From Janthinobacterium sp. B9-8 (GTDB taxonomy: Bacteria > Pseudomonadota > Gammaproteobacteria > Burkholderiales > Chitinibacteraceae): DNA of 64,000 nucleotides. Positions 17,806-28,100 of this stretch are shown one piece after another (position 1 is the first letter of the stretch; each line of letters opens with the position of its first letter). Location of the stretch: assembly GCF_000969645.2 (NCBI RefSeq), contig NZ_CP014222.1:620001-684000 (forward strand), read 5' to 3'. The notes beneath the pieces are model-generated. The model did no database searches. It saw only the letters and a list, made by a program, of their open reading frames with translations, and was not told the origin of the DNA. The translations under genes and the position numbers were made by a program.

Positions 17806-18900
17806 TTAATGCTGCACAACCGGCTTGATATGCGCCGTTACAAAGAACGGTAACTGATCACTATCCATATCAGGCTGTACGTTTTCGATAATGCGAATAT
17901 CGGTCACCATACATTCACGGAAGAGTTCTACTGCGTATTGGTGGATCTTTTCGACATGATCCCAGGCCGAGAGTGGCCAGACAAAGCCTTCCCAGCGTTC
18001 GGCGTCTTCAATGGTTGAAAAGGTAATGCGCACTTCGGCGTTTTCGTGCGCGGCAATACAGATGACCGGCGTGCGGCCTTTGCTGCGGATGCTGCGCAGC
18101 GCATTGCTGGTCATGAGTTGCAAACGTGTTTCCAGCTGGGTTTCGCGCCCCGCTTCACCGGCGGTAAGCCATGGCATCGGTGTACGCGGGATCGGGAATA
18201 AAGTCACGCCGTTGGCTTTAAGTTGCTCGCCAATTAGATTAGCCAGCTGCATGCCCCAGGCGCCTAGGTTGCCACCCAGCTTAATGGCGGGTGCAGCGTC
18301 TTTCTTTTGCATCGCCACGCCTACCAGATAACGCAGGAAAACGGCTTCGTCTTTCAGCGGCATCGGGGAGGTGTTCAAATCAATCGGCAATCCACCTGAG
18401 GCGTATTGCAATTGATCGCGCCACTGGCTGAGTTGCGATGGATTTACACTGGCCAGTGTTTCAGCATGGACGAGCTTTGCAGATAGCCAGACATCGGCCT
18501 CTGGTGCGATGACTTCGTGTTGCTTTAATAGGGCAAGCACCGCGTCTACATCTTTGAGCTGGCCAGCAAGCTCGGTCGTGCCTTTAAAACCCGCCACCAA
18601 AATGACAGGAATCGCAAAAGGAATGGCATATTGTTCTGTATTTTTTGGCGCGGTTTCTACGGCGGCACGAAGCAGGCTCCAAAGCTCCAGATAGGCGTCT
18701 AAAGATGGTGCTTGAGTCATGGCCGCGTTTAAGCCAGCGTGGTCATTGATTGCAAGGGTGTCGGCGAGCAGGGCAATCAGTTCTTCGCGTTTTTGACTGA
18801 CGAGGGCGCTGGACGATTCAGTCAGTAGCGACATCAGTAGCCGGATAATTGGGTTTTGTGCGTTAACTCTAGCGTAGAGGCGAGGATCTGGAAGGTACAT
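17806..18900 (-). CDS. Conserved protein of unknown function
   Basis: 364 residues from the ATG of MYLPDPRLYARVNAQNP. I prefer this to the upstream ATG at 18975 because a perfect minus-strand -10, TATAAT, is at 18932-18937, downstream of the longer start. No signal peptide or membrane helix. Its second half contains AIKLGGNLGAWGMQLANLIG and ITFSTIEDAERWEGFVWPLSAWDHVEKI, and the protein ends FFVTAHIKPVVQH. I recognise no domain and assign no function. It may be a Neisseriales-restricted family. Confidence 0.75.
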   Translation of the reverse strand: MYLPDPRLYARVNAQNPIIRLLMSLLTESSSALVSQKREELIALLADTLAINDHAGLNAAMTQAPSLDAYLELWSLLRAAVETAPKNTEQYAIPFAIPVILVAGFKGTTELAGQLKDVDAVLALLKQHEVIAPEADVWLSAKLVHAETLASVNPSQLSQWRDQLQYASGGLPIDLNTSPMPLKDEAVFLRYLVGVAMQKKDAAPAIKLGGNLGAWGMQLANLIGEQLKANGVTLFPIPRTPMPWLTAGEAGRETQLETRLQLMTSNALRSIRSKGRTPVICIAAHENAEVRITFSTIEDAERWEGFVWPLSAWDHVEKIHQYAVELFRECMVTDIRIIENVQPDMDSDQLPFFVTAHIKPVVQH

Positions 18901-18995
18901 GGCTGGCCTGTACTGAGGTGGCAAAAAGGGGATTATACCGAGAGTCTGGCTGTTTGAATTATTTGGCTCATCCACAACTTGAATAGGGGCTTATT

Positions 18996-19892
18996 TCACT
19001 CCAATTGATCCATTATTTGGCTTGATTTGTGAATTAAAGCCTCTTTCAGCCATTGTCCTGCCAGCCCTAAGGGGTGTGCAGGATGCCAGACCAGCTGCAC
19101 GCCGACTTGTAAACGGCTCTCTGAAAATTGTAGTGGAAGTTGCACAATATCCTGTAGGGCGGCATCGGCAAAATGATTGGGCAGGCAAGCCCAGCCTAAG
19201 CCACGACGCACCAGCTCCAGCACGGGCCAATCGCCTTCTACCCACCAGACTGAGGGTGAGTAACGAAAACGCTCTTTTTCTGCACCGCTGTGGCGGCCAG
19301 TAACCATTAACTGCCGATGGTTTTGTAGCATTTCCAAGCTTACCGTTTTCTGTAGGGCTAAGGGGTGTTGGCGCGATACCACAAACTGCATTTCGCACTG
19401 CCTAAGGGCATGAAAAGCCAGCTCTTTAGGATGCTCGGCGGCCTCATAGCTGATGCCTAAGTCAACCCGGCCAGAGAGCAGTAGTCCGTGCAGATCTTCC
19501 ATGATGGGGAATAACAGCTCTAATTCTAAGTATGGGAATTTTACCGCGAGCTGTTCAAGTAAATCCCCTAGCCAAGGCATTTGGGCTGAATCATCTACCG
19601 CTAAACGCAGCTTGGCTTCTTGCCCCGCAGCCAGCCCATGAGCAATGCCGCTAAGTTGATCGCAGCGCTGCAAAATAGCGATTGCTTCAGGCAAAAGTCG
19701 CGCGCCTTCTGCGCTGAGCTGGGGGTAGCGGCCTTCACGATGAAATAAGCTGACGCCTAAATCGATCTCTAAATTGGCAATGGCTGTGCTAATTAGCGAT
19801 TGCGCCTTGCCTAAGCGGCGGGCTGCCGCAGAGAAAGATCCGCATTCTGCCGCAGCTTTAAAGGCGCTGAGTTGATCTAATGAATATTTCAT
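18996..19892 (-). CDS. LysR-family regulator (AceR-like by position)
   Basis: 298 residues. Winged HTH at 1-60 (LSAFKAAAECGSFSAAARRLGKAQSLISTAIANLEIDLGV), then a LysR substrate domain. It is divergent from the PACE efflux gene with 85 bp between them, the arrangement of aceR and aceI in Acinetobacter. It is therefore likely to control that transporter, binding in the shared gap; the effector is unknown. Confidence 0.9.
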   Translation of the reverse strand: MKYSLDQLSAFKAAAECGSFSAAARRLGKAQSLISTAIANLEIDLGVSLFHREGRYPQLSAEGARLLPEAIAILQRCDQLSGIAHGLAAGQEAKLRLAVDDSAQMPWLGDLLEQLAVKFPYLELELLFPIMEDLHGLLLSGRVDLGISYEAAEHPKELAFHALRQCEMQFVVSRQHPLALQKTVSLEMLQNHRQLMVTGRHSGAEKERFRYSPSVWWVEGDWPVLELVRRGLGWACLPNHFADAALQDIVQLPLQFSESRLQVGVQLVWHPAHPLGLAGQWLKEALIHKSSQIMDQLE

Positions 19893-19977
19893 CTATCTGC
19901 TTTTGTGATGGTTTCCAACTAACAACCATCATAGAAGCAGTTTACTATGGTGGCTATCTTTACAATGAGTGAGCAGT

Positions 19978-20415
19978 ATGAAAGTACAGATGAGAAATCG
20001 GGGTGATCGTATCCGCCAGACCATTGGTTTTGAGGTGATTGGCTTTTTGCTATTTGTACCATTGGCCCACTGGGCATTTGGCTTTTCGGTACACCAATTG
20101 GGCGTATTGGCGGTAACGATGTCGCTGATTGCGGCGGTCTGGAATTATGTTTACAACCTAAGCTTTGATCATTTATTAGCACGCTGGAAGCAGCGGGTGA
20201 AGAAAAATACTTTAGAGCGCATCCTGCATGCCTTTGGCTTTGAAGGCGGTCTCTTATTTGTCAGTCTGCCGCTGGTGGCATGGTGGTTGAATATTGGTCT
20301 TTGGGAAGCCTTTATTATGGATTTGGGCTTTGCCACTTTTTATCTGGTTTATGCCTTTGTATATAATTGGGCTTACGATAAAGTGTTCCCCCTGCCGGGT
20401 TGGAAAACCGCATAG
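19978..20415 (+). CDS. PACE-family multidrug/biocide efflux protein
   Basis: 145 residues from the ATG at 19978; a GTG nine bases upstream is an alternative. Four membrane helices arranged as two bacterial-transmembrane-pair repeats: RIRQTIGFEVIGFLLFVPLAHW with VTMSLIAAVWNYVYNLSFDHL, then RILHAFGFEGGLLFVSLPLVAWW with MDLGFATFYLVYAFVYNWAYDKVFP. The Glu in GFE, the WN and the YNWAYD signatures match AceI-type proton-coupled exporters of chlorhexidine, acriflavine and short diamines. It is divergent from the LysR gene and 38 bp upstream of the cupin gene. Confidence 0.92.
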   Translation: MKVQMRNRGDRIRQTIGFEVIGFLLFVPLAHWAFGFSVHQLGVLAVTMSLIAAVWNYVYNLSFDHLLARWKQRVKKNTLERILHAFGFEGGLLFVSLPLVAWWLNIGLWEAFIMDLGFATFYLVYAFVYNWAYDKVFPLPGWKTA

Positions 20416-20453
20416 TGCCGGGCTCCAAAGCATTCCAAATTGAGATAAATAAT

Positions 20454-20921
20454 ATGATTAGTTTAATTAATAACGAGACCTTGCTTGATTTATCCGCTGA
20501 GGCCAAAACCAGCCCAAGGCTGCGTAAAAATCTGAATTTTCATGCTAGCAATGAATCGGCCTGTCATCGCCTTTTGAATGCTCTGGAGCCGGGCACTTAT
20601 GTGCAGCCGCATCGCCATTCTGATGTGGAAAAAGACGAAACCATGATTGCGCTGAGCGGGCGTTTTGGGGTGCTGATTTTTGATGAAGCAGGCGAGATAA
20701 CCGAGCAAGTCGTGCTTTCGGCCGATGGCAATCTGGGAATCAATATTCCTGCTGGCGCGTTTCATAGCATGGTGGCGCTGGAAAGTGGCTCGGTCTTTTT
20801 TGAAAGCAAGGCCGGCCCTTATGTGCCACTCAAGGACAGCGAAAAAGCCAGTTGGGCACCTAGCGAGGGCGAGCCGGGCTGTGAGGCGTATTTAGCTAGG
20901 ATGGTGGCTTGTTTTAGCTAG
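20454..20921 (+). CDS. WbuC-family cupin metalloprotein
   Basis: 155 residues from the ATG of MISLINNETLLD; a longer frame starts at 20400 inside the PACE gene but has no good ribosome site. A single cupin barrel with metal ligands in VQPHRHSDVEKDETMIALSGRFGVLIFDEAG and IPAGAFHSMVALESGSVFFESKAGPYVPL. The final Cys-containing tail (GEPGCEAYLARMVACF) is typical of WbuC-like proteins. WbuC genes often sit in O-antigen clusters, but no sugar gene is near. Function unknown. It probably shares the PACE transcript. Confidence 0.85.
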   Translation: MISLINNETLLDLSAEAKTSPRLRKNLNFHASNESACHRLLNALEPGTYVQPHRHSDVEKDETMIALSGRFGVLIFDEAGEITEQVVLSADGNLGINIPAGAFHSMVALESGSVFFESKAGPYVPLKDSEKASWAPSEGEPGCEAYLARMVACFS

Positions 20922-20923
20922 AA

Positions 20924-21041
20924 AACCCAGATCCTGAACCACGGAGTTCACAGAGAACACGGAGTTTCACGGAGAAACCCTTTTGTGTTTTTCTCCGCGG
21001 CCCTCCGTGTTCTCCTTGTCTCCGTGGTTCAAGACTTGGGT
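20924..21041. repeat. 9-nt-period inverted repeat, copy D
   Basis: Left arm CCTGAACCACGGAGTTCACA and following 9-nt units to CACGGAGAAACCC; right arm from TTTCTCCGCGGCCCTCCGTG to GTCTCCGTGGTTCAAGACTT. The loop is only about 10 nt. It sits between the convergent cupin and glycine-rich outer-membrane genes and may act as a terminator for both. Confidence 0.85.
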
Positions 21042-21058
21042 TATGCAGTGACTGGCTT

Positions 21059-22531
21059 TTAGCGTCGTGGCAGCCCAAAGCGGTAGCCGATCGATAAATC
21101 AAGCACGGGGCTGTTTAGCTCGCCTTTGAATGATTTCACCACGCCTGCACCGGCTTTTAGTCGCCAGTTATTGCTGATGGGGTAGCTGGCATAGGCCATA
21201 GGCTGCATGATGGCGCCGCCGTCTGAATCGACCCCGCCGCCGCCTGCTGCGCCGACTAGCATTTCTGCACTAAGGCGTAATTTGCCAATGATTTCCGGGC
21301 TTTCCCAGCCTGCGCCGATTAAGCCAACCGAATAGCCACCTGCGCCGCCATCCAAGGCACTATGCGCTTGGCCGCTGAGATAAAAGCCATTATCCATTTC
21401 GCGGTTTAATTTAAAGCCGATATTTTGCATGCTGCGTTTACTGCCATCACGGCGGGCTGCGCTGGTGTAGTGCTGCGCGCTGGCATCCCATTCCCAGCCT
21501 TCAATCCGGTTCAGGATATCGGCACTTGCATGCGGGTGATCCAGCGCCATGCCGAGTTGCAAGCTGGCGTAGCGGGCATTAAAGCTGCCGTCAAAGGCTT
21601 TGGATAGGCCTGTTTCTAAAGTTAAATCAAGATCATGACTGATTTGATACGTGCCAAAAATCGCCGCTTTTCCTAAAGCGCCGCCACCTGTATCGACTGC
21701 TCCGCCACCGCCCATTCCCAGCGCCACGCGCGTGCCTGCTCGTAATGATGAGTTAAATGCGTATTCCCAGCCGAATGTACCCAAGACTTCGGCATAGCCA
21801 TCGGAAGATCCTTTCACTGCTCCGGCCGCTTCTACGCCCCATAACCAGCCATTATTCAGCGATTGCGTCATTAAAAAGCCCGCGTAGGACGTGCTGTCTG
21901 GTGCTGCTGCGCCGGTGGTGGTTTTAACGCTATTACCCTGTGGCTTGGATTGCGCTGCAATTACGGCGATACGATCAAAGCCCACGCCGCCCCTGCGAGT
22001 GGCACTCAGGTATTGGCCGATACGATTGGCATCGCTATAGCTAAATGTATCGTCGACAGAAATCATCACGCCCAGCTGGCGACTGCTGAAGTTGCCACTT
22101 GGAAAACGCACTTCCGAGGCAGAAATCCCTGCACGAATGCCACCAAAATCCCAAAGTAAATCAATATGCGGGCGCAGCATCAGCCCGCCACCCACACCTG
22201 CTGCACCGCCGCCGCCACCGCCCAGATAAAAGCCGGTATCTACGCTGATTTGTTCGGTTACAGGGAGGCGGTAAGTGATTTCACCGCCGCCTGTAAAGAA
22301 ACCACCGCGCTCGCCCGTGATCGCACCATAGGCCGCTGGACCAAGATAGAGGCCGGGCAGCGTTTCAATTAAATAGCTACCGCCCACCATGCCCATGCTT
22401 TCGTCGTTAGGCAGGGTAATGGTTTCAAAACCCAGCTTAAATGCGGCTGGTTTTTTTTGTAAGACATCACTTGTCTCGGCGTATGCTTGGCTGCTGAGCA
22501 AGAGGCTGATGGAGAGGAGGCGTTTTAGCAT
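21059..22531 (-). CDS. Glycine-rich outer-membrane-type protein
   Basis: 490 residues from the ATG of MLKRLLSISLLLSSQAYAE, a good signal peptide cleaved after AYA; the frame extends further upstream without signal character. The mature protein has alternating beta-strand patterns and ends with an aromatic-rich terminus (LDLSIGYRFGLPRR), suggesting a beta-barrel. At least four similar blocks recur, each with a poly-Gly turn and a Val/Gly-Gly step: YLGGGGGGAAGVGGGL, VALGMGGGGAVDTGGGAL, SALDGGAGGYSVGLIGAGW and MLVGAAGGGGVDSDGGAI. I recognise no family and give no function. Confidence 0.75.
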   Translation of the reverse strand: MLKRLLSISLLLSSQAYAETSDVLQKKPAAFKLGFETITLPNDESMGMVGGSYLIETLPGLYLGPAAYGAITGERGGFFTGGGEITYRLPVTEQISVDTGFYLGGGGGGAAGVGGGLMLRPHIDLLWDFGGIRAGISASEVRFPSGNFSSRQLGVMISVDDTFSYSDANRIGQYLSATRRGGVGFDRIAVIAAQSKPQGNSVKTTTGAAAPDSTSYAGFLMTQSLNNGWLWGVEAAGAVKGSSDGYAEVLGTFGWEYAFNSSLRAGTRVALGMGGGGAVDTGGGALGKAAIFGTYQISHDLDLTLETGLSKAFDGSFNARYASLQLGMALDHPHASADILNRIEGWEWDASAQHYTSAARRDGSKRSMQNIGFKLNREMDNGFYLSGQAHSALDGGAGGYSVGLIGAGWESPEIIGKLRLSAEMLVGAAGGGGVDSDGGAIMQPMAYASYPISNNWRLKAGAGVVKSFKGELNSPVLDLSIGYRFGLPRR

Positions 22532-22637
22532 AGGGCTCTTTTTAAAAGGGAAGGTCAGACACAAGTCGTACTGCTTTAGCGTTAATGCCGCTAAGAATTG
22601 GGTGGAAATAAATCCTGAAATAAAACAGTTTGTACTT

Positions 22638-22675
22638 GTAGGGCGGGTGAAGCCCGCGGGTTGCACCCGCTCTAC
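22638..22675. repeat. GTAGGGCGGGTG palindrome
   Basis: GTAGGGCGGGTG (22638-22649) with CACCCGCTCTAC (22664-22675), one mismatch, loop AAGCCCGCGGGTTG that itself pairs. It lies upstream of the glycine-rich protein gene. Confidence 0.78.
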
Positions 22676-22768
22676 AATTTAAATCAGGTAAGTTAATACG
22701 AGCAAAGTCCCAAGGTATCGGCAGCGCTTATGGCCTGATCCTTCACAACAAGTCAGAAAAAAGTCAGC

Positions 22769-22793
22769 AAAAAAAACCGCCACGAATGGCGGC
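22769..22793 (-). terminator. metG rho-independent terminator
   Basis: On the minus strand CCGCCA-TTCG-TGGCGG is followed by eight T residues, starting 12 bp after the metG stop. Confidence 0.92.
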
Positions 22794-22804
22794 GTACTCG
22801 CGTT

Positions 22805-24853
22805 TTATTTCACGCGCATACCAGGCTTGGCTCCGGTATCCGGGCTCAGGATATACAAGCCACCGTCACCACCGGCGGCTAGCACCATGCCTTCGGATAT
22901 GCCGAATTTCATTTTGCGCGGCGCAAGATTAGCCACCATCACGGTCATGCGGCCTTGCAAGTCTTCCGGCTTATACGCGGCCTTGATACCGGCAAATACA
23001 TGGCGGGTTTCGTTGCCGATATCCAGCGTTAAGGAAACCAATTTATCCGCGCCTTCTACGGCTTTAGCTTCGGTAATCATGGCCACGCGCAGATCGATTT
23101 TCATAAAATCATCGATGCTGATGGTTTCTTCAATCGGCGGGATTTCATAATCTGGCTTGGCGACAGGAGCAGTGGCTTCCAGATTTTGCTTATTTTCTTC
23201 AACCATGGCGGCAATGTCTTTTGGATCGATTCGGGTCATTAAGTGCTGGTAAGTCTCTATGGTGTGATCTAGCAGCAAGACCTGCGCATCGTCCCATGTA
23301 AACGGGGCAACATTCAAAAATTGCTCTACATCGGCAGCCAGCTTAGGCAGCACCGGTTTAAGGTAAATAGTCAGAATACGGAAAGCATTGATCAAGAAGC
23401 TGCAAACCACATGCAGATGCAGGCTCTGCTCAGGGTCTTTTGCCATCGCCCAAGGCTTTACGCTATCGACGTACTGATTGACTTCATCGGTCAGCGCCAT
23501 AATTTCACGAATCGCTCGGCCATATTCGCGTGCTTCAAAAAGCACGGCTAGCTTTTCGCCAGCGCCTTGCAATTGGCCTTGCAGCGCCACAATGCGATCC
23601 ATCAGTGGGTAATCGGTGGCGGTGAAAATGCCATCGTGCAAGCGGCCTTCAAAGCGCTTGCTGATAAAGCCTGCTGCGCGGCTGGCGATATTGACGTATT
23701 TACCGATCAGATCCGAATTAACACGGGCGCTGAAGTCTTCCAGATTTAAATCCAGATCATCCACGCCGCTGCCTAATTTTGCCGCAAAGTAATAACGTAG
23801 CCATTCAGGGTTTAGATGCTTAAGGTAGGATTCGGCGGTAATAAAGGTGCCGCGCGATTTGCTCATTTTTGCGCCGTCTACGGTCAAAAAGCCGTGGGCG
23901 TGAATGGCAGTCGGCGTGCGGTAGCCTGCGTATTCCAGCATGGCTGGCCAAAATAGTGCGTGGAAATACAGAATATCTTTGCCGATAAAGTGATACAGCT
24001 CGGCATCAGAATCTTTACTCCAATAGCTATCAAAATCTAAGCCAAGGCGATCGCACAGATTTTTGTGGCTGGCCATATAGCCAACCGGCGCATCGAGCCA
24101 AACATAGAAATACTTGCCTGGCGCATCCGGGATCTCAAAGCCAAAATAAGGCGCATCGCGGCTGATATCCCAGTCTGAAAGACCCGCTTCAAACCATTCC
24201 TGCATCTTGTTAGATGCTTCTTTTTGCAGCTTGCCGGGCGTGGTGGTCCATTCTTTCAGGAAGTCTTCGCATTCGCCTAGTTTAAAGAAATAGTGTTCCG
24301 ATTCGCGCAGCTCTGGTGTTGCACCTGAAACAGCCGAGTACGGGTTTTTGAGTTCGGTTGGGCTATATGTTGCGCCACAGACTTCACAATTATCCCCGTA
24401 TTGATCTTTAGCCGCGCACTTTGGGCATTCGCCTTTAACAAAGCGGTCTGGCAAAAACATGTTTTTAACAGGATCGTATAACTGATTAATTGTGCGGCTG
24501 GCGATCTTGTCGTTTTCTTTTAATTTGCCGTAAATACGATAAGCCAGCTCGCGGTTTTCTGGTGAATTGGTCGAGTAAAAATTATCAAAATCAACATGAA
24601 AGCCTGCGAAATCACGGGTGTGTTCGCCGTGTACGCGTGCAATCAGCGCTTCTGGTGTCAGGCCTTCTTTTTCGGCGCGCAGCATAACTGGCGTGCCGTG
24701 TGTGTCATCTGCACAGACGTAATGGCATTGATTTCCACGTTGCTTTTGAAAACGCACCCAGATATCCGTTTGGATATATTCAACAAGGTGGCCAAGGTGA
24801 ATCGCACCATTGGCGTAGGGAAGGGCTGAGGTAACGAGAATCTTGCGCGGCAT
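22805..24853 (-). CDS. metG: Methionyl-tRNA synthetase
   Basis: 682 residues from the ATG of [22 protein letters not shown]; the frame continues to 24898 but that extension has no family match. It charges tRNA-Met in the cytoplasm. The HIGH motif is HLGH, the KMSKS loop is present ([10 protein letters not shown]), and the zinc knuckle has [17 protein letters not shown]. The C-terminal 110 residues are an OB-fold tRNA-binding domain ([20 protein letters not shown]), typical of the dimeric bacterial form. Divergent from the hybrid kinase gene. Confidence 0.97.
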   Translation of the reverse strand: MPRKILVTSALPYANGAIHLGHLVEYIQTDIWVRFQKQRGNQCHYVCADDTHGTPVMLRAEKEGLTPEALIARVHGEHTRDFAGFHVDFDNFYSTNSPENRELAYRIYGKLKENDKIASRTINQLYDPVKNMFLPDRFVKGECPKCAAKDQYGDNCEVCGATYSPTELKNPYSAVSGATPELRESEHYFFKLGECEDFLKEWTTTPGKLQKEASNKMQEWFEAGLSDWDISRDAPYFGFEIPDAPGKYFYVWLDAPVGYMASHKNLCDRLGLDFDSYWSKDSDAELYHFIGKDILYFHALFWPAMLEYAGYRTPTAIHAHGFLTVDGAKMSKSRGTFITAESYLKHLNPEWLRYYFAAKLGSGVDDLDLNLEDFSARVNSDLIGKYVNIASRAAGFISKRFEGRLHDGIFTATDYPLMDRIVALQGQLQGAGEKLAVLFEAREYGRAIREIMALTDEVNQYVDSVKPWAMAKDPEQSLHLHVVCSFLINAFRILTIYLKPVLPKLAADVEQFLNVAPFTWDDAQVLLLDHTIETYQHLMTRIDPKDIAAMVEENKQNLEATAPVAKPDYEIPPIEETISIDDFMKIDLRVAMITEAKAVEGADKLVSLTLDIGNETRHVFAGIKAAYKPEDLQGRMTVMVANLAPRKMKFGISEGMVLAAGGDGGLYILSPDTGAKPGMRVK

Positions 24854-25124
24854 CGTGGCGAAAACCAAGGAATAAAGAGAATAGGGAATTATCCCCAATA
24901 TTTGGTTCGACCGCGAGGTGAATACATAGATATTTGTGGCATTACCGAAAAAAGCCTGTGTAAAGGCGACGAAATAGCATCGTTTTTTATATTAATCAGG
25001 GTCGTATTTTTTAGGTTACATAGAGCGAAATGTATTTGTCATGAGTTTCAGTCTTTATCTGGCAAGCAGTCACGACGGTCACTATATTGATAGGCAATGT
25101 AGATATGTAGGTGACAAGTAAGCA

Positions 25125-28100
25125 ATGGAGCCATTTTTTCGCCGTTTTCCTAAGGAGAATACGCTGTGGCGAGGTCCCTTCCTGCTCGGCTTACTTAGCA
25201 TGGCTACCAGCGGTATCTTTGCCTCTTTGATTGATCGAATGGAAAACGAGCGGGCGGAAGCGGCCTTTTTGCAAACGAGCAGCCGTTTAGTGAGTGCAGT
25301 GCAAAACCGGATGAGCAGCTACGGTGATGGCTTGCGCCGGGCGCATGCTTTTTCGGGCGTCAGTGCCAATCAGCCGGTGGATTTTCAACGCTATATGCAA
25401 TTTTTAGATTTAGCTTCTTCGCAGCCGGGGGCTTTATCTATTGGTTTAGTCAGGCAGGTACGTGATGCGGATCGAACGGCTTACCAGGCAAAATGGACCA
25501 GTGATTTTCCAAATATTTCCTTAAAAATGGCGAGCGTCTCTAGCTTGAATACAGATTCTTATATTATTGAAGCACTAGAGCCGGGCATTTTTAAAGTGGA
25601 TGTACGTGGCTATGATTTTTCTACAGATCATGCCGTGGTCAGTGATTTAATATGGGCGATTCGTAAAGATAAAGAAGTGATTGTTTACTCCAGCTTGTTT
25701 TCTTCTTTGCATCATGCAGATTTTTTTATTTTTTCTCCTTGGTATCGGTTTGAATCAAGAATGAATAAATTGTTTGATCGGCAAGGTACATTACAGGGAT
25801 TTATTTACGCGCCTGTAAGTGCGGCAAAAATGATGGAAAGTATTAATTTAGAGTATGGTGATTTTTTGGATTATAAAATACTGCCGGCAGAGTTGTCTGA
25901 TAAGCAGAAATATAAAATATATGAAAGCCGTTTTGTGAATGACAATAAAAATGAACTTGAAAAAATAGACTCATTTTTTAACAGGGAGGTGGTATTTGAC
26001 TATGGCGGTAAAAAAATAAAAATAATAATGAAGAGTCGGCCTGAATTTGAAGTTATTTATAAAAGTAATAATGGTTTGTGGATTTTTATATTTGGCCTTA
26101 TTATTAGCATGGCAGGGTGTTATGTTTTTTATATTATAATAAATGCCAGAAATAGTTCTTTGAAGCTGCACGATCAGCTGGAAAAAAACAAAGAAAATGA
26201 AATATTTTTAGCACTCAGCGAAGTTGGGTCCTTAGTGATTAAAATTAATCAGCAGGGATGCATTTTAAATATTAATGAAGCAGCACAGAATTTTTTTAAA
26301 TTAACGGCTGCAGGTGTGTGTGGTAAAAATATTTGTTGTTTATTTCTTGATTTATCATCCGAATTGCTGGAAAAAAACATTCAAAACTGCATGTCTCGTT
26401 CAAAAAATAAAGCTGAATACCCTCCCTTAGTGTTAAATGGGGTTGATTATGATGGTGATTCTTTTAGTGCAAGTTTATCTTTTTATTTTCTTGCACAAGA
26501 TAAAATAATAGTTGGGGTGTTGGCAAAACCTGTTTTTAGTGAAGATAAAGAAAAAATAGCCATTACAGAGCGGCTTAATTTGGCAATCAATGCTGCCCAT
26601 CTGGGGATATGGGATTGGTGGCTGGAAGAAAATGAAATTCACTGGGATGAAACAATGTATTCATTCTACGGCTTAGATGCTATTTCTTTTAAGGTAAATT
26701 ATGCAAACTGGTCTGGCCGGATTGTTCGGGAGGATATTGTTAAATTTGATGGCGCAGTCCATGCCATGTTGCATGGTGGCGAGTCTTTGTGTGAAGTAGT
26801 CAGAATTACCCGCGCAGACGGTAGTATTCGTTATATATCCATGCATGGAAAATTGATATTAAATGAAAAAGAGCACGCCGAACGTGTGATTGGCGTTAAT
26901 TTTGATATTACTTCATTGAAAGAAGCTGAACACTCCTTGCGGGAATCAGGAGAGCGTTTTTCTCTGGCAGCACAAGCAGCAAAAGAGGGAATTTGGGATT
27001 GGAATATGCAAACCGGCGAAGTTTGGTTTTCATCCCAGTGGAAAGAAAATTTTGGCTATCAGGATGATGAGTTAGAAAACAATTTGGCAACGTGGGATTA
27101 TTTAATTGATCCGGAAGATAGAAAACGATTTTTACGCTTAACGCATGAATTTAATCAGGGCATGTCAGATCGTTTTGAAGTGACTTTACGCTTTAAGCAT
27201 AAAGCGGGTCATTGGGTGAGTGTGCGTAGCCGGGCTGTTCATTTAAAAAATGAATCTGGTGATGTAGTTAGAATGGTTGGATCGCATGAAGATATCACTG
27301 AGCTTCTAAAGCATGAAGAGGCGTTGAATGAGAGCAAAAAAAGAATGGATTTAACCATTCAGTGCGCAGGTTTAGGGATTTGGGATTGGAATATCGTTAC
27401 AAATGAAGTGCTGTTTGGTGGGCAATGGGCTGCAATGCTGGGTTATGAATTATCTGAAATAAAACACAACATTGATAGTTGGTCTGGTCTAACGCATCCG
27501 GATGATTTAGTGATTGCCGGGCAAGTATTGCAGGCTCACTTTGATGGCAAAACACCGACGTATTCTGCTGAATTCAGAATGCGTGCCAAAGATGGCAGCT
27601 GGCGCTGGATTCTGGGAGTGGGCAGGGTGAATGCCTTTGGCTCAAGAGGTGAGCCGTTGCGTATTCTGGGGGTGAATATTGATATTCATGCCAGAAAAAT
27701 GAATGAAGATGCATTGCAAGCCGCCATTTTACTGGCCGAGGCGGCAAGCCGGGCTAAGAGCGAATTTTTAGCCAATATGAGCCATGAAATTCGTACTCCA
27801 CTTAATGCGGTGCTTGGTTTTTCTGCTTTGCTGCAGGAAAGCAAGCTTAATCCTCAGCAACGTGACTTGATTGATTCAATTCATACTGCGGGCAATTCAT
27901 TACTAGCAATCGTGAATGATTTATTAGATTTTTCTAAAATTGAAGCCGGTCGTTTAGAGCTGGAGTGCGTTGAGCTTGATTTACGGCAGCTATGCGAGGA
28001 AGCCTTATTTATTGGTATGCCTAAGGCCTATTTAAATAATTTAGAAATGGCTTGTGTGGTTGCCCCATCGGTTCCTGAGCGTGTTTGGGGGGATCCTGTA

